From Candidatus Zixiibacteriota bacterium (lineage in GTDB: Bacteria > Zixibacteria > MSB-5A5 > GN15 > FEB-12): DNA of 64,000 nucleotides. Below the pieces are notes generated by a model, which saw nothing but the letters and a program-made list of their open reading frames with translations, was not told the origin of the DNA and made no database searches. Positions 37,209 through 47,765 of this stretch are shown one piece after another. The stretch is from positions 290,416-354,415 of the forward strand of contig JAVEYB010000001.1 in the NCBI GenBank assembly GCA_034003725.1, in the 5' to 3' direction. Within the stretch, counting starts at the first letter, position 1, and each line of letters begins with the position of its first letter. The translations under genes were made by a program, and so were the position numbers.

Positions 37209-38906
37209 TTACGACACCTGCATCGCCGCCGCGCTCTCGGAGTACTCGCCCCAGGCCTCGCGAAGCACGTCGCACATCTCGCCCACCGAGCAGTACGCCC
37301 GGCTGCATTCCAATATCGCTTCGAACGTATTGCCCTGACCCTTGGCGACCGCACGAAGCGTCTCGAGCGCCGCCTGCGCCCTGGTATTGTCGCGCTCCGC
37401 GCGCACCTTCTTCACGAACGCTACCTGCTCCTGCTCGACCTTCCGGTCGATCTTGAGCACCGGTATCTCGATCTCTTCATCCTCGAGCACGAACTTGTTC
37501 ACACCGACAATCACCCGCTCGTTGGTCTCCAGCTCGGTCTGATGCGCGTAGGCTGACTTGGCCAGCTCGCGCTGGAAATACCCCTGCTCGATGCATTCGA
37601 GCACCCCCCCGCGCTCTTCGATCTCGGTGAAGATCTTCTCGCACTCGGCTTCCATCTGGTCGGTCAGGGCCTCGACAAAATACGACCCGGCCAGCGGATC
37701 GACCGTGTTCGCCACTCCGGTTTCATACGCGATTACCTGCTGCGTGCGAAGCGCGATCAGCGCCGCCTTTTCCGACGGCAGCGCCAGTGTCTCATCCATC
37801 GAATTCGTATGCAATGACTGCGTCCCGCCCAGCACCGCCGAGAGCGCCTGGATCGCCGTGCGCGTGATATTGTTCTCCGGCTGCTGCGCGGTCAACGAAC
37901 ACCCGGCCGTCTGCGTGTGGAACCGCAGCAGCCAGCTCTTGGGATCCTTCGCGCCGTACTTGTCCCGCATGCGCTTCGCGAATATCCGGCGGGCCGCACG
38001 GTACTTCGCGATCTCCTCGAAGAAATCCGAGTGCGCGTTGAAGAAAAACGACAGGCGAGGCGCAAACTCGTCCACGTCCTGACCGGCTTCGATCGCCGAT
38101 TCGATATACTGGAAACCGTCCGCCAGCGTGTATGCCAGCTCCTGCACCGCCGTCGCACCCGCCTCGCGAATGTGATACCCCGATATCGAAATGGTATTCC
38201 ACTGCGGTACCCGTTTCGTGCAGTACTCCATCATGTCGGTGATCAAGCGGATCGAAGGTCTCGGTGGGAAGATGAATTCCTTCTGCGCGATGTATTCCTT
38301 CAGGATGTCATTCTGCAGGGTACCGCGAAGTTTCTCCGACGGGATTCCCTTCTTCTCGGCGACGACGATATACATCGCCAGCAGCATCGACGCCGGCGAG
38401 TTGATCGTCATCGATGTCGATACCTCTGCCAGGTCGATACCATCGAAAATAATCTCCATATCGGCCAGCGTATCGACCGCCACCCCGCACTTACCGACTT
38501 CGCCGAGCGAACGGGGATGATCCGAATCATATCCCATCAGCGTCGGCAGATCAAACGCCGTCGAAAGACCGGTGCCGCCCTGTTTCAGGATGTAGTGGAA
38601 ACGCTCGTTGGTTTGCCGGGGAGTACCCATCCCGGCAAACTGGCGCATTGTCCACAACCGCGTGCGGTACATTGTGTGGTGCACCCCGCGCGTGTAGGGA
38701 AACTCGCCGGGCAGTCCAATATGATTCCAGTAGTACGCTTCGTCATCGCTGTTCGTAACATCAAGTGGCGTATATAGTTCGTTGATATCAACCCCGGAAA
38801 CGGTGAAGAAACGGGGCAACGACTTCTTCTGGCGGGTCTTCTCGGCGGTTTTGTTCCACTCGGCCAGCCTGGCCTTGAGCTTGTCGAGAAACTTTGGTGC
38901 AAACAT
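37209..38906 (-). CDS. Acyl-CoA mutase large subunit, isobutyryl-CoA-mutase-like
   Basis: This 565-residue TIM-barrel subunit has all the mutase landmarks ([36 protein letters not shown]). It differs from methylmalonyl-CoA mutase at the two carboxylate-binding positions: MRQFAGM (Phe90) in place of Tyr89, and [11 protein letters not shown] (Gln208) in place of Arg207. Phe and Gln are the published pair of Streptomyces IcmA, whose length (566) is also close. It should act on a neutral C4 substrate, interconverting isobutyryl-CoA and n-butyryl-CoA; a relative with another substrate is possible. It heads the operon and is followed by the B12 subunit after a 102-bp gap. Confidence 0.85.
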   Translation of the reverse strand: MFAPKFLDKLKARLAEWNKTAEKTRQKKSLPRFFTVSGVDINELYTPLDVTNSDDEAYYWNHIGLPGEFPYTRGVHHTMYRTRLWTMRQFAGMGTPRQTNERFHYILKQGGTGLSTAFDLPTLMGYDSDHPRSLGEVGKCGVAVDTLADMEIIFDGIDLAEVSTSMTINSPASMLLAMYIVVAEKKGIPSEKLRGTLQNDILKEYIAQKEFIFPPRPSIRLITDMMEYCTKRVPQWNTISISGYHIREAGATAVQELAYTLADGFQYIESAIEAGQDVDEFAPRLSFFFNAHSDFFEEIAKYRAARRIFAKRMRDKYGAKDPKSWLLRFHTQTAGCSLTAQQPENNITRTAIQALSAVLGGTQSLHTNSMDETLALPSEKAALIALRTQQVIAYETGVANTVDPLAGSYFVEALTDQMEAECEKIFTEIEERGGVLECIEQGYFQRELAKSAYAHQTELETNERVIVGVNKFVLEDEEIEIPVLKIDRKVEQEQVAFVKKVRAERDNTRAQAALETLRAVAKGQGNTFEAILECSRAYCSVGEMCDVLREAWGEYSESAAAMQVS

Positions 38907-38933
38907 GCTCTGGTTCTCCGTTTAATTACAGGG

Positions 38934-38949
38934 GTGTATGATAATACAC
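38934..38949. promoter_or_regulatory. Candidate operator upstream of the acyl-CoA operon
   Basis: GTGTAT-GATA-ATACAC is a perfect 6-bp inverted repeat with a 4-bp spacer, 28 bp before the ATG at 38906. It overlaps a possible -10 element (TATTAT on the minus strand); no good -35 is visible. A regulator binding here would control the whole mutase/carboxylase operon. Confidence 0.4.
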
Positions 38950-39049
38950 GTCTCTCCCCGGCGCAAGCCGGATCGGCATCTACTCAGAGACTCTAACACA
39001 ATTGGTACCAGTATCTTGTCGATGATTGCGCGGATCGAAGACGATCCCC

Positions 39050-40738
39050 TCAGCGGAGCACCCGCTCATAGACCCGGTAGGAGCGATTGGCGAATGCCGA
39101 ACGCAGATCCGCGCCCGGCACAAACCCCTGCACCTCTGACAGTACGACGTACTCGTGGGGAAAGATGGAATCGATCGCAGCGCATCGCGCCGAGTCCAGC
39201 GCCCGGTAACCCGCAGCCGCTTCCTCCGGCCCTGATACCGTATCGATTCCCGCGACAATTCGCAGTCGATGGTACCACTCGACCACTTGATCCGGATCGA
39301 CCGGTGTCGACTTGGCGTCGACAACTACGGCCCGACGAGCATTGAAACGGAAGTTCTCGAGACGTGGTGGAATCAGAAACACCGAGGTGTCCGGCGTCTG
39401 TGCCGCCCAGTCGTACAACTCCTGTTCATCGGCTGGCAGTCCGGTGACAAGACTGGAACGCGACACCACCTCGGACGCTGGTATCAACAGGCCGGTCAGC
39501 CACACACCAATAATCAAGGCCACACCCAGGAAAATCCGCCGACGAGTGCACGGCGGTATCAGCTGGGGAACGAATAGAAACGCCGTGGCAAGCGTCCCCA
39601 GCACCCACACCTGCGTCATCCGGAACTCGCCGTAGTGGTAGCGAAACGTCAGTCCTATCAGCAGTGCGGCCACCGCGAAAAGCGCGATCCTTCGCGAAAA
39701 TATCAGCGGGAAATCGTCTTCCAGCAATTGCCGCACCAGTCCGGCAGCAGCAAATATCTGGCAGATGAGCACCACATACGGCGCAAGACGCCAGACGTAC
39801 AACTGCGATGCGACCGGGATAAACACGATTGTCGTCAACAGCGATGCAATCGCGATCAACAGCAGAAAGGACAAACCGACCGCACCTAGCAGTCGCCCGG
39901 GCTCGGACTCTCGCATCACGCGCCATCCGCCCAGCACACCGAGCCCGCACCACGCGCCAAACGTGATGAACTCCGTCAGAAACGTCATCGGCACGTAGTG
40001 CTGCGGCGCCTGAACATGCTGAAAGACATAACGGGCGTAAGCGGCGTTCGGCGACTCCGTCTGCCCCAGCAGAAGCGGCGTCAACAACGCCAACGGGATC
40101 AGCGACGGAACAAGCTGCACCAGAAGCCGCCGAACCAATTGCCGCCGACCGGCAAACAGATGCGCCAATCCGAATGCCGGAAAAGTCAGTACCAGAAAAT
40201 TCGCATGAAACAACCCCGCCGTCGCCGCACACACCCCCGACAACAAATACCGCTTGCATATAAACGCTGCAATCGCACCAAGGTAACCGACTCCCGCTAG
40301 CGTCGACGGCTGAAAGGTTATCGAGAAAATGTACGAGCCGGACACTGAGTACGTCGATCCCACGGCCGTCAGCATCGCGACCGGGAGAAACGTCATGACT
40401 GCGTTTCTTCGCCCCGTCACCGCGCGCACGATCAGGAAGATCACCGCAACACCGACGCCGATACACACGACATTGGCCAGCCCGATCATCCACCCCGATC
40501 CGTCAAGTCCCATCAACAGGGCTGCCAATCGCGTGAACGCCGGGTGATAGTCTGCGTCGATCGTCGCCAGCCAGTCGTGGGTGAGCACCGACGGATCGAC
40601 CAGTCGCAATGCATGCAGAAGGTACGTGTTGTGGTTGCCGATGCCGTAGTTGAATCCGTACCGAAGCGCCACCAGCAGGGCGGATATCACAACGAACGGC
40701 CAGACCGCGCGCGGCTCGATGCGACTCTCACCGCTCAT
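39050..40738 (-). CDS. Multi-pass membrane protein, possibly a lipid-linked glycosyltransferase
   Basis: This 562-residue protein has about twelve to thirteen hydrophobic helices across residues 15-410, then a soluble C-terminal domain (~150 residues). The layout is like GT-C-type glycosyltransferases or large uncharacterised polytopic families. The first loop contains GNHNTYLLHALRLVDPSVLTHDW, with an acidic cluster nearby (ATIDADYHPAF). No named motif confirms GT activity. It overlaps the GT2 gene by 11 bp, which favours a shared role in making or decorating a polyprenyl-linked glycan. Confidence 0.6.
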   Translation of the reverse strand: MSGESRIEPRAVWPFVVISALLVALRYGFNYGIGNHNTYLLHALRLVDPSVLTHDWLATIDADYHPAFTRLAALLMGLDGSGWMIGLANVVCIGVGVAVIFLIVRAVTGRRNAVMTFLPVAMLTAVGSTYSVSGSYIFSITFQPSTLAGVGYLGAIAAFICKRYLLSGVCAATAGLFHANFLVLTFPAFGLAHLFAGRRQLVRRLLVQLVPSLIPLALLTPLLLGQTESPNAAYARYVFQHVQAPQHYVPMTFLTEFITFGAWCGLGVLGGWRVMRESEPGRLLGAVGLSFLLLIAIASLLTTIVFIPVASQLYVWRLAPYVVLICQIFAAAGLVRQLLEDDFPLIFSRRIALFAVAALLIGLTFRYHYGEFRMTQVWVLGTLATAFLFVPQLIPPCTRRRIFLGVALIIGVWLTGLLIPASEVVSRSSLVTGLPADEQELYDWAAQTPDTSVFLIPPRLENFRFNARRAVVVDAKSTPVDPDQVVEWYHRLRIVAGIDTVSGPEEAAAGYRALDSARCAAIDSIFPHEYVVLSEVQGFVPGADLRSAFANRSYRVYERVLR

Positions 40739-41681
40739 CGAAACCGACCGTCTTTTCCACGATATACGGCGGCCTGTTCTTCAGAATCTCAAAAATGCTC
40801 CCGAGATAGGCGCCGACAATCCCTACCAGAATGAACAGCACGCCGAACATAAACGAGATGATACCCGCCAAGGACGCCCACCCCGGAAGGGTCTCCCCCG
40901 CCAGATACCGCAGAAAAATGTAGACCAGTTCAAGGAACGCGAGTCCGCTGGTAATCAGTCCTATCCAGATGCCGATCTTGAGCGGAATCACCGAGAATGA
41001 CAGCACCGCGTTTGCCGCAAATCGAACCATGCGGCCAAGTGAGTACTTCGATGTGCCGCTGTGACGTTCGGCTGCCCGATACTCGATCGTGGTCGACGAG
41101 AAACCCGTCCACTCCGTCAATCCGCGGATGAAACTGTGCGACTCACGCATCCCGGCCAGCGCCCCCAGCACTGAACGGTCGATCAGACGGAAATCGGAAG
41201 TGCCGGCCGACAATGCAATCCCCGACAACGCCGAAAATATGCGGTAGAACAAACGTGACGACAGCCGCTTGAACAGCCCCGTCCCCTCCGCATCGATCCG
41301 CCGCGTGTTGACGACCCGGTACCCCTCTTTCCACGCGGCAATCATGGCCGGAATGACCTCCGGCGGATGCTGCAGATCACCATCCATCGTAACGATCGCC
41401 CAACCCCGCGCGCGGTCCATGCCCGCCACGAGCGCCTTCTGATGACCGAAATTGCGTGTGAATGACAGGCCCCTGACGTTGCCGCTCTGCGATGACACAC
41501 GCTGGATCTCTTCCCATGTGCCGTCGCGCGAACCGTCATCGACCAGAATCAGCTCCCATGTCTCCTGCATCGGCTGAAGTACCGTCCGCAGTGCGCCTTC
41601 CAGCGCGGCAATATTGCCGGCCTCGTTCAAAAGCGGCACCACGATGGAAATGTCGGGATGAGCGGATGTCGGCTGATCCAT
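40728..41681 (-). CDS. GT2 glycosyltransferase, polyprenyl-phosphate type (DPM/GtrB-like)
   Basis: This 317-residue protein has a GT-A domain with VVPLLNEAGN, VDDGSRDGTW and the DGDLQHPPE acidic motif. Two C-terminal transmembrane helices (IGIWIGLITSGLAFLELV, IISFMFGVLFILVGIVGAYL) follow. This is the form of bactoprenyl glucosyltransferases (GtrB) and ArnC-type enzymes, which make an undecaprenyl-phosphate sugar at the inner membrane. The adjacent membrane protein could use the product. Confidence 0.85.
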   Translation of the reverse strand: MDQPTSAHPDISIVVPLLNEAGNIAALEGALRTVLQPMQETWELILVDDGSRDGTWEEIQRVSSQSGNVRGLSFTRNFGHQKALVAGMDRARGWAIVTMDGDLQHPPEVIPAMIAAWKEGYRVVNTRRIDAEGTGLFKRLSSRLFYRIFSALSGIALSAGTSDFRLIDRSVLGALAGMRESHSFIRGLTEWTGFSSTTIEYRAAERHSGTSKYSLGRMVRFAANAVLSFSVIPLKIGIWIGLITSGLAFLELVYIFLRYLAGETLPGWASLAGIISFMFGVLFILVGIVGAYLGSIFEILKNRPPYIVEKTVGFDER

Positions 41682-41748
41682 GCCGCAATGTATCGCGCTG
41701 CGGCAATGATGTCAAAGGCAGTTTACTAACGCGGATTCAACAACCGCT

Positions 41749-42705
41749 TCACATGGCCGAGAAGTGATTGAGTGAGATCTTCAGGATGCGGTCGCTCGCC
41801 GTGAACGGGTCGGTCTTCCCCTCGTAAATATCTTCGATCACCTGTTCGATATTGGTCGACTCCGGCAGACGTTCCTCGACCATTCGGCTGAACCTGACCT
41901 GCAGGATACGCGTGAGTTTCTTGCGAATCTGCCGGCGCCGGCGCTGCTCGAAAGCCCCGACCGCCTGCATGTGCTCGCGGTGCTTCGTGATCGTACCGTG
42001 CAGCTCCTCGATCCCCTCCGTGCTGGTGGCGATCGTCTTTACCACCGGAACCGACCATTGATCCGGCGACAGTTTTCGCATTTTCAGCATCTGTCGCAGC
42101 TCGGAGAGAATGCGGTCGGCGCCGGGACGGTCTGACTTGTTGACGCAGAACAGGTCCGCTATCTCCATCAGCCCCGCCTTCATCGTCTGGACCGAGTCGC
42201 CCGACTCCGGAACGACAATCACGGCAACCGTATCGCAGGAATCGACAATATCCAGTTCCACCTGACCGACGCCTACCGTCTCCAGCAGCGTGACGTCGAA
42301 TCCAAAAGCGTCATAGAGAATCGTGACGTTGTCGGTGGCTCCGGCCAGCCCGCCGCTCGCTCCCCGTGTCGCCATGGAGCGGAAGTAGAAGGACCCATCG
42401 GTGGGGAAGTCGGCCAGACGCACCCGGTCGCCGAGCAGCGCACCGCCCGTGAACGGCGACGTCGGATCGACTGCGATTACGCCGACTTTGAGACCGTCTC
42501 TCAGCAGCCGGTGAGCCAGGCAGTTGACCAGTGTCGACTTCCCCGCCCCGGGAGGCCCGGTGATACCGATTCGTATCGCACCACCGACCTTCTCGTACAG
42601 CCGACTCAGGACGTCGAGATAACCGTCGGTTCGATTCTCGACATGCGACACCAGCCGCGACAGCGCCCGGATGTCTCCCTCGTAAAAACGTTCCAGTACC
42701 GTCAT
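41749..42705 (-). CDS. meaB: MeaB/ArgK GTPase, chaperone of B12-dependent mutases
   Basis: This 318-residue G3E-family GTPase loads and protects adenosylcobalamin-dependent acyl-CoA mutases. GPPGAGKSTL is the Walker A loop, DPTSPFTGGALLGDRVR and ETVGVGQVELDIVD the switch regions, and NKSDRPGAD the base-recognition motif. It lies 4 bp after recJ and about 2.8 kb from the mutase operon, and would serve one or both mutases there. Confidence 0.93.
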   Translation of the reverse strand: MTVLERFYEGDIRALSRLVSHVENRTDGYLDVLSRLYEKVGGAIRIGITGPPGAGKSTLVNCLAHRLLRDGLKVGVIAVDPTSPFTGGALLGDRVRLADFPTDGSFYFRSMATRGASGGLAGATDNVTILYDAFGFDVTLLETVGVGQVELDIVDSCDTVAVIVVPESGDSVQTMKAGLMEIADLFCVNKSDRPGADRILSELRQMLKMRKLSPDQWSVPVVKTIATSTEGIEELHGTITKHREHMQAVGAFEQRRRRQIRKKLTRILQVRFSRMVEERLPESTNIEQVIEDIYEGKTDPFTASDRILKISLNHFSAM

Positions 42706-42708
42706 GGC

Positions 42709-44457
42709 TTACACGTACCCCGGAGACATATCTCCCGCCGTCAGCTTGATATCGCGCAGGCGGATCTGGATATGCGTGTGACCGTTGTACGTGTTGTACT
42801 CCACCGCGTACACGATATCGACCAGACATCCCTTGTCGGAGATAACCTGCGCCTTATCGCCGAACCCGAACCCGATCACATCGAACACCGCGTCTCCCTT
42901 GCGCACCCGCATCTTCAGGTGGTTGTTGCCGACCACGTAGGGCTGACCGAGTACCTCGCAGTTGCGGGTCAGAAACACCGGGCGAAGGTTCTGCGGGCCG
43001 AAGGGCGCAAACGCCTCGATCGCGTGCATGAAGTCGTCGTCGATCTCGCTCAGCTCGATCTCGAGGTCGATATGCAGTTTCGGAACGATATCCTCTTTGG
43101 TCAAATGATCGATCGACACCCGCTTGAACCGCTCGCGGAACGCCGGGATATTCTCCGGCTTGATCGACAACCCGGCCGCATACTTGTGACCGCCGTACTT
43201 GATCAGCAGGTCTTCGCACTCCTTCAGAGCCTCGCACAGGTGAAAACCGGGAATCGAACGCGCCGAACCCTTCCCCTCCGAGTCGGATATCGCGATCATC
43301 ACGGTCGGCAGGTGGTAACGCTCCACCAGTCGGCTCGCGACAATCCCAATCACACCCTGGTGCCAGCCCTCGGCCGCCAGCACGATCGCCTGGTCGTTCT
43401 CGAGATCGCACACCTCATGCATCTGGTCCAGGGCTTCGTGCAGCGTCAGTTCGTCGATCTCCTTGCGGCGTTTGTTTTCCGCGTCCAGTGTGCGGGCGAT
43501 CTCCGCCGCCATTCGCTCGTCTCGTGTCGACAAGAGCCGAATCGCCTGCTTGGCGTCGCCGAGACGCCCCAGGGCGTTGATGCGCGGCGCCAGGATAAAC
43601 ACAACCTGCCCGGTCGAAATGTCCTTGCCCATCAGGCCCGATACGAATGCCAGCGACTTCAAGCCCGGTTTGTTGGTCCGCGAAATCTGCCGCATGCCGA
43701 ACTTCGTAACCACGCGATTCTCGCCCACCAGCGGCACGATGTCGGCCGACGTGCCGAGCGCTACCAGATCGAGGTGATCCTGCAACTCCCGCTCGTCCTG
43801 GTTCAGTCGACGGTACAGTGCCTGCGCGAACTTGAATGCGACCCCTACCCCGGACAACTCCCCGCCGTACTCACAGGCGCTCTGCTTCGGATCGATTATG
43901 GCGTTCGCCGCCGGTATTCGCTCGCCGGGCTCATGATGGTCGGTGATGACCACGTCAAGCCCCTGGCTCTTCGCATACGAAACCTCGTCCACCGCCGTGA
44001 TCCCGGTGTCAACCGTCACGATCAGCGAAACACCCTTTCCCCGCGCCTCGTTAATCCCGTCGATCGAAAGCCCGTACCCTTCGGTAAGCCGGTTCGGCAG
44101 GTAGAAATCGACCTGCGCTCCCAGCTTGTTGAGGACCATGTACAACAGCGCCGTCGCCGTGATTCCGTCGACATCGTAGTCGCCGTAAATCATGATCTTC
44201 TCGTTGTCCATCAACGCCCGCGTGACCCGCTCGATCCCCTCCAGCATGCCGACCATCTCAAACGGATCTTTCAGATCGGCCATCGACGGATTTAAGAAGC
44301 GCTGGATGAGCTCGGGAGTATTGATCTGACGATTGATCAGGATTTTGACAATATTCGCCGGCAGACCCGTCTCGCCGACAATTCGGCCAACCAGGTCATG
44401 ATCAGGCTCCTGGGCAAGAACCCACTTCAGCGGTTTTGATCGATGCGCCCAGGGCAT
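42709..44457 (-). CDS. recJ: Single-stranded-DNA exonuclease RecJ
   Basis: This 582-residue protein is a DHH/DHHA1-family 5'-3' exonuclease used in recombination and mismatch repair. DYDVDGITATALL and VITDHHEPG are catalytic metal motifs, GTSADIVPLVGENR follows, and the C-terminal OB domain ends with YNGHTHIQIRLRDI. The GGAGG ribosome site before ATG 44457 lies within a 7-bp hairpin (44461-44483), so translation may be controlled. rnpB lies upstream on the same strand. Confidence 0.92.
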   Translation of the reverse strand: MPWAHRSKPLKWVLAQEPDHDLVGRIVGETGLPANIVKILINRQINTPELIQRFLNPSMADLKDPFEMVGMLEGIERVTRALMDNEKIMIYGDYDVDGITATALLYMVLNKLGAQVDFYLPNRLTEGYGLSIDGINEARGKGVSLIVTVDTGITAVDEVSYAKSQGLDVVITDHHEPGERIPAANAIIDPKQSACEYGGELSGVGVAFKFAQALYRRLNQDERELQDHLDLVALGTSADIVPLVGENRVVTKFGMRQISRTNKPGLKSLAFVSGLMGKDISTGQVVFILAPRINALGRLGDAKQAIRLLSTRDERMAAEIARTLDAENKRRKEIDELTLHEALDQMHEVCDLENDQAIVLAAEGWHQGVIGIVASRLVERYHLPTVMIAISDSEGKGSARSIPGFHLCEALKECEDLLIKYGGHKYAAGLSIKPENIPAFRERFKRVSIDHLTKEDIVPKLHIDLEIELSEIDDDFMHAIEAFAPFGPQNLRPVFLTRNCEVLGQPYVVGNNHLKMRVRKGDAVFDVIGFGFGDKAQVISDKGCLVDIVYAVEYNTYNGHTHIQIRLRDIKLTAGDMSPGYV

Positions 44458-44460
44458 AAC

Positions 44461-44483
44461 AAGCCTCCATGTGTAAGAGGCTT
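44461..44483 (-). promoter_or_regulatory. Hairpin covering the recJ ribosome-binding site
   Basis: AAGCCTC (44461-44467) and GAGGCTT (44477-44483) form a perfect 7-bp stem on the minus strand. The downstream arm contains GGAGG, the recJ ribosome site, 4 bp before the ATG. It follows the end of rnpB directly and may also mark its 3' boundary. Confidence 0.55.
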
Positions 44484-44484
44484 A

Positions 44485-44866
44485 GGATAGCAGGATCGTA
44501 AGCCGAGTTCGGTTCGCCGACCCGGGCCGAAACCCGATCGGCTGACAGTCATTAATCTGGGCAACCGGTTACCCGGCTGCTCAATGCGGCCCACCCGGGA
44601 ATTATGGCGGGGCGAATCAACCCCTCTTCCCTTATTTGGCCTTGCTCCGGACGGGGTTTACCCCCGCTCTCCATTACTGGAGACGGGCGTGGTCTCTTAC
44701 ACCACGGTTTCACCCTTACCCGCCTGCGGCGGGCGGTCTGGTTTCTGTGGCACTTTCCGTCGGATCTCTCCGCCCCGGTGTTACCGGGCGTCCTGATTCT
44801 GTGGAGCTCGGACTTTCCTCACTCTAAACTGACGTTTAAAGCGCGACTGTTCCTCCTGCTTCCATT
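44485..44866 (-). ncRNA. rnpB: RNase P RNA (bacterial type A)
   Basis: The minus strand carries the diagnostic RNase P RNA segments in order: ACAGTCGC, then GAGGAAAGTCC with GCTCCACAG, ACAGAAACCAGACCGCC, GGTAAGGGTGAAACCGTG, GTAAGAGACCAC, GGGTAAACCCC, and AACTCGGCTTAC near the 3' end. AGCAGGA at the 5' end and TCCTGCT at the 3' end pair as helix P1, giving bounds of about 44866 to 44489. The length of ~380 nt is normal. No convincing -35 box precedes it; guaB ends 54 bp upstream, so cotranscription is possible. Confidence 0.93.
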
Positions 44867-44919
44867 CGCCTATGTTTCTCTATACAACAACAACAACACT
44901 CACATGGAGCCCGGCCGGC

Positions 44920-46389
<1,470 letters not shown>

Positions 46390-46444
46390 CTATACGCTTC
46401 CCTGTTCCGCTGGTCAATCACAGACTATCGGGGCACCCGGCCGC

Positions 46445-47161
46445 TCAGGCGGAAACCGAATCATCCCAGTAAATAATGGCGCCGCAATGATCGCAGGTGA
46501 ACACCCGGTCGCCGCGCTTCACGTCCTGAATCTTCTTGGGCGTCAAGGCCTTGAAACATGCGCCGCACGCCCGTTTTTTGACCACCACGACCGCCTGCCC
46601 GCCCTTGCCGCGCCGAACCCGCTCGTACACCGACAGCGTGCTGCGCGGCATCGAGGAGACTATCGCTCCCCGGTCGCTCTCTTTGCTCGACATCGTCTCG
46701 CCGATCGAGTCGATCTTCTCCTGGAGAATCTGCAGCTGCCTGGTGTTGTTCTCTTCAACCTGCGCGCTCTTCTCGCCCAGTTCGACAATCTCCTTTTCGA
46801 GTGTCTCCGCACGCTCGATCGCCTGAATCAGCTCCGTTTCGCTGTTGGACATGCCCAGTTTGACAGAGTCAATCTCCGCCACCAGCGCATCGTATTCCTT
46901 GTTCGTCTTGATAGACATCATCTGCTGCTGGTACTTCTGCAGATGAGACTCGTGCGTTTTGATTTCGAGTTCGAGCTGCTTCTGACGGACCCGGGTCTCC
47001 TCGAGCGACAATTTCGCTTCGGCCAGCTTCGCCTTTGCTTCCTCGATCTCCCTGTTGAGGTTTTCGATCATGTCGGGAAGGTACTCCTTCGAGCGTTCCA
47101 ATTCCCCGATATCGTAGTCGATCACCTGCAGTCGAAGCAACAATTCGAGATCGTTGTTCAT
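46445..47161 (-). CDS. Coiled-coil protein with C4 zinc ribbon
   Basis: This 238-residue protein has a long coiled coil (about 15-180) with heptad-like Leu/Glu/Lys, followed by a zinc ribbon of CGACFKALTPKK and FTCDHCGAIIYW (Cys-x2-Cys twice). This is the layout of CT398/CdsZ-like proteins (DUF164, zf-RING_7), which in Chlamydia interacts with sigma-54 and type III secretion. Here its partners are unknown. The presence of a sigma-54 regulon in the window makes the comparison interesting. Confidence 0.8.
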   Translation of the reverse strand: MNNDLELLLRLQVIDYDIGELERSKEYLPDMIENLNREIEEAKAKLAEAKLSLEETRVRQKQLELEIKTHESHLQKYQQQMMSIKTNKEYDALVAEIDSVKLGMSNSETELIQAIERAETLEKEIVELGEKSAQVEENNTRQLQILQEKIDSIGETMSSKESDRGAIVSSMPRSTLSVYERVRRGKGGQAVVVVKKRACGACFKALTPKKIQDVKRGDRVFTCDHCGAIIYWDDSVSA

Positions 47162-47196
47162 GCCACCTCCAGAGCGTGCGGATTACCCGTCAAGAC

Positions 47197-47235
47197 AAAA
47201 AAAGCGCATTTCCCGCCTCGGGCGGAAAACGCGCT
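47197..47235 (-). terminator. Terminator of the tRNA transcript
   Basis: On the minus strand AGCGCGTTTTCCGCC and GGCGGGAAATGCGCT pair with few mismatches, followed by seven T. It lies 106 bp beyond tRNA-Val and before the zinc-ribbon gene. Confidence 0.8.
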
Positions 47236-47340
47236 GCTGCGTTTCTCTTCTCGTGAGCCGTGTTTGACCGGATGTCCTCCGTGGTCGGCTCGCATACAAT
47301 ATTCGATCGGTCGACAGTAGATCATTTTCTCTTATCAAAA

Positions 47341-47414
47341 TGGGCAATACTGGACTCGAACCAGTGACCTCTCGGATGTGAACCGAACGCTCTAACCAGC
47401 TGAGCTAATTGCCC
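47341..47414 (-). tRNA. tRNA-Val (CAC)
   Basis: A 74-nt cloverleaf: acceptor GGGCAAT/ATTGCCC, D arm GCTC...GAGC, anticodon loop TTCACAT (anticodon CAC), and T arm ACTGG-TTCGAGT-CCAGT. The CCA end is not encoded, so it depends on a CCA-adding enzyme. Confidence 0.92.
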
Positions 47415-47443
47415 ATTACAGCTTTCTCACCACTCCTTACAAG

Positions 47444-47517
47444 TGGGCCCTGTAGGGCTCGAACCTACGACCCGGTGATTATGAGTCACCTGCTCTAACC
47501 AACTGAGCTAAGGGCCC
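47444..47517 (-). tRNA. tRNA with CAT anticodon (Ile2 likely, elongator Met possible)
   Basis: A 74-nt cloverleaf: acceptor GGGCCCT/AGGGCCC, D arm GCTC...GAGC, anticodon stem GGTGA/TCACC with loop CTCATAA (CAT), and T loop TTCGAGC. The acceptor and overall sequence resemble E. coli ileX, whose CAT is lysidinylated to read AUA, more than elongator Met. Not an initiator (it lacks the three G-C pairs below the anticodon). CCA is not encoded. Confidence 0.85.
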
Positions 47518-47532
47518 TCAGGGTGAACCCGT

Positions 47533-47560
47533 AATATACGACACCAATCCTTCGAGTCAA
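47533..47560 (-). promoter_or_regulatory. Sigma-70 promoter of the tRNA pair
   Basis: TTGACT (47555-47560) and TATATT (47533-47538) on the minus strand, 16 bp apart, with the first tRNA starting at 47517. Confidence 0.75.
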
Positions 47561-47765
47561 GAGCCTACCTGTAAAACTGTGGCCAGATTGCGCCTCGGCC
47601 AACCGCCCCCGCCACGCCCCCTCCACACCCGCAACGATGAAGCTAACGGGCTCATGGGGAAAGACTTGCGGGCGGTTGAGGCCGCCCGAGATCCCACCTG
47701 ACGATCCAGACTCTCCTCCCGTGGTCCAGCCGAAAACCGACCGCACACGACCGGCTCCCCATACC

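Noticed and set aside
44879-44884. -10 box (TATAGA, minus strand) for rnpB.
   Set aside because: No acceptable -35 at 16-18 bp; the sequence there is CCATGT or similar, so the promoter was not annotated.
47444-47517. Initiator tRNA-Met.
   Set aside because: The anticodon is CAT, but the three G-C pairs at the base of the anticodon stem are absent and the first acceptor pair is a normal G-C.
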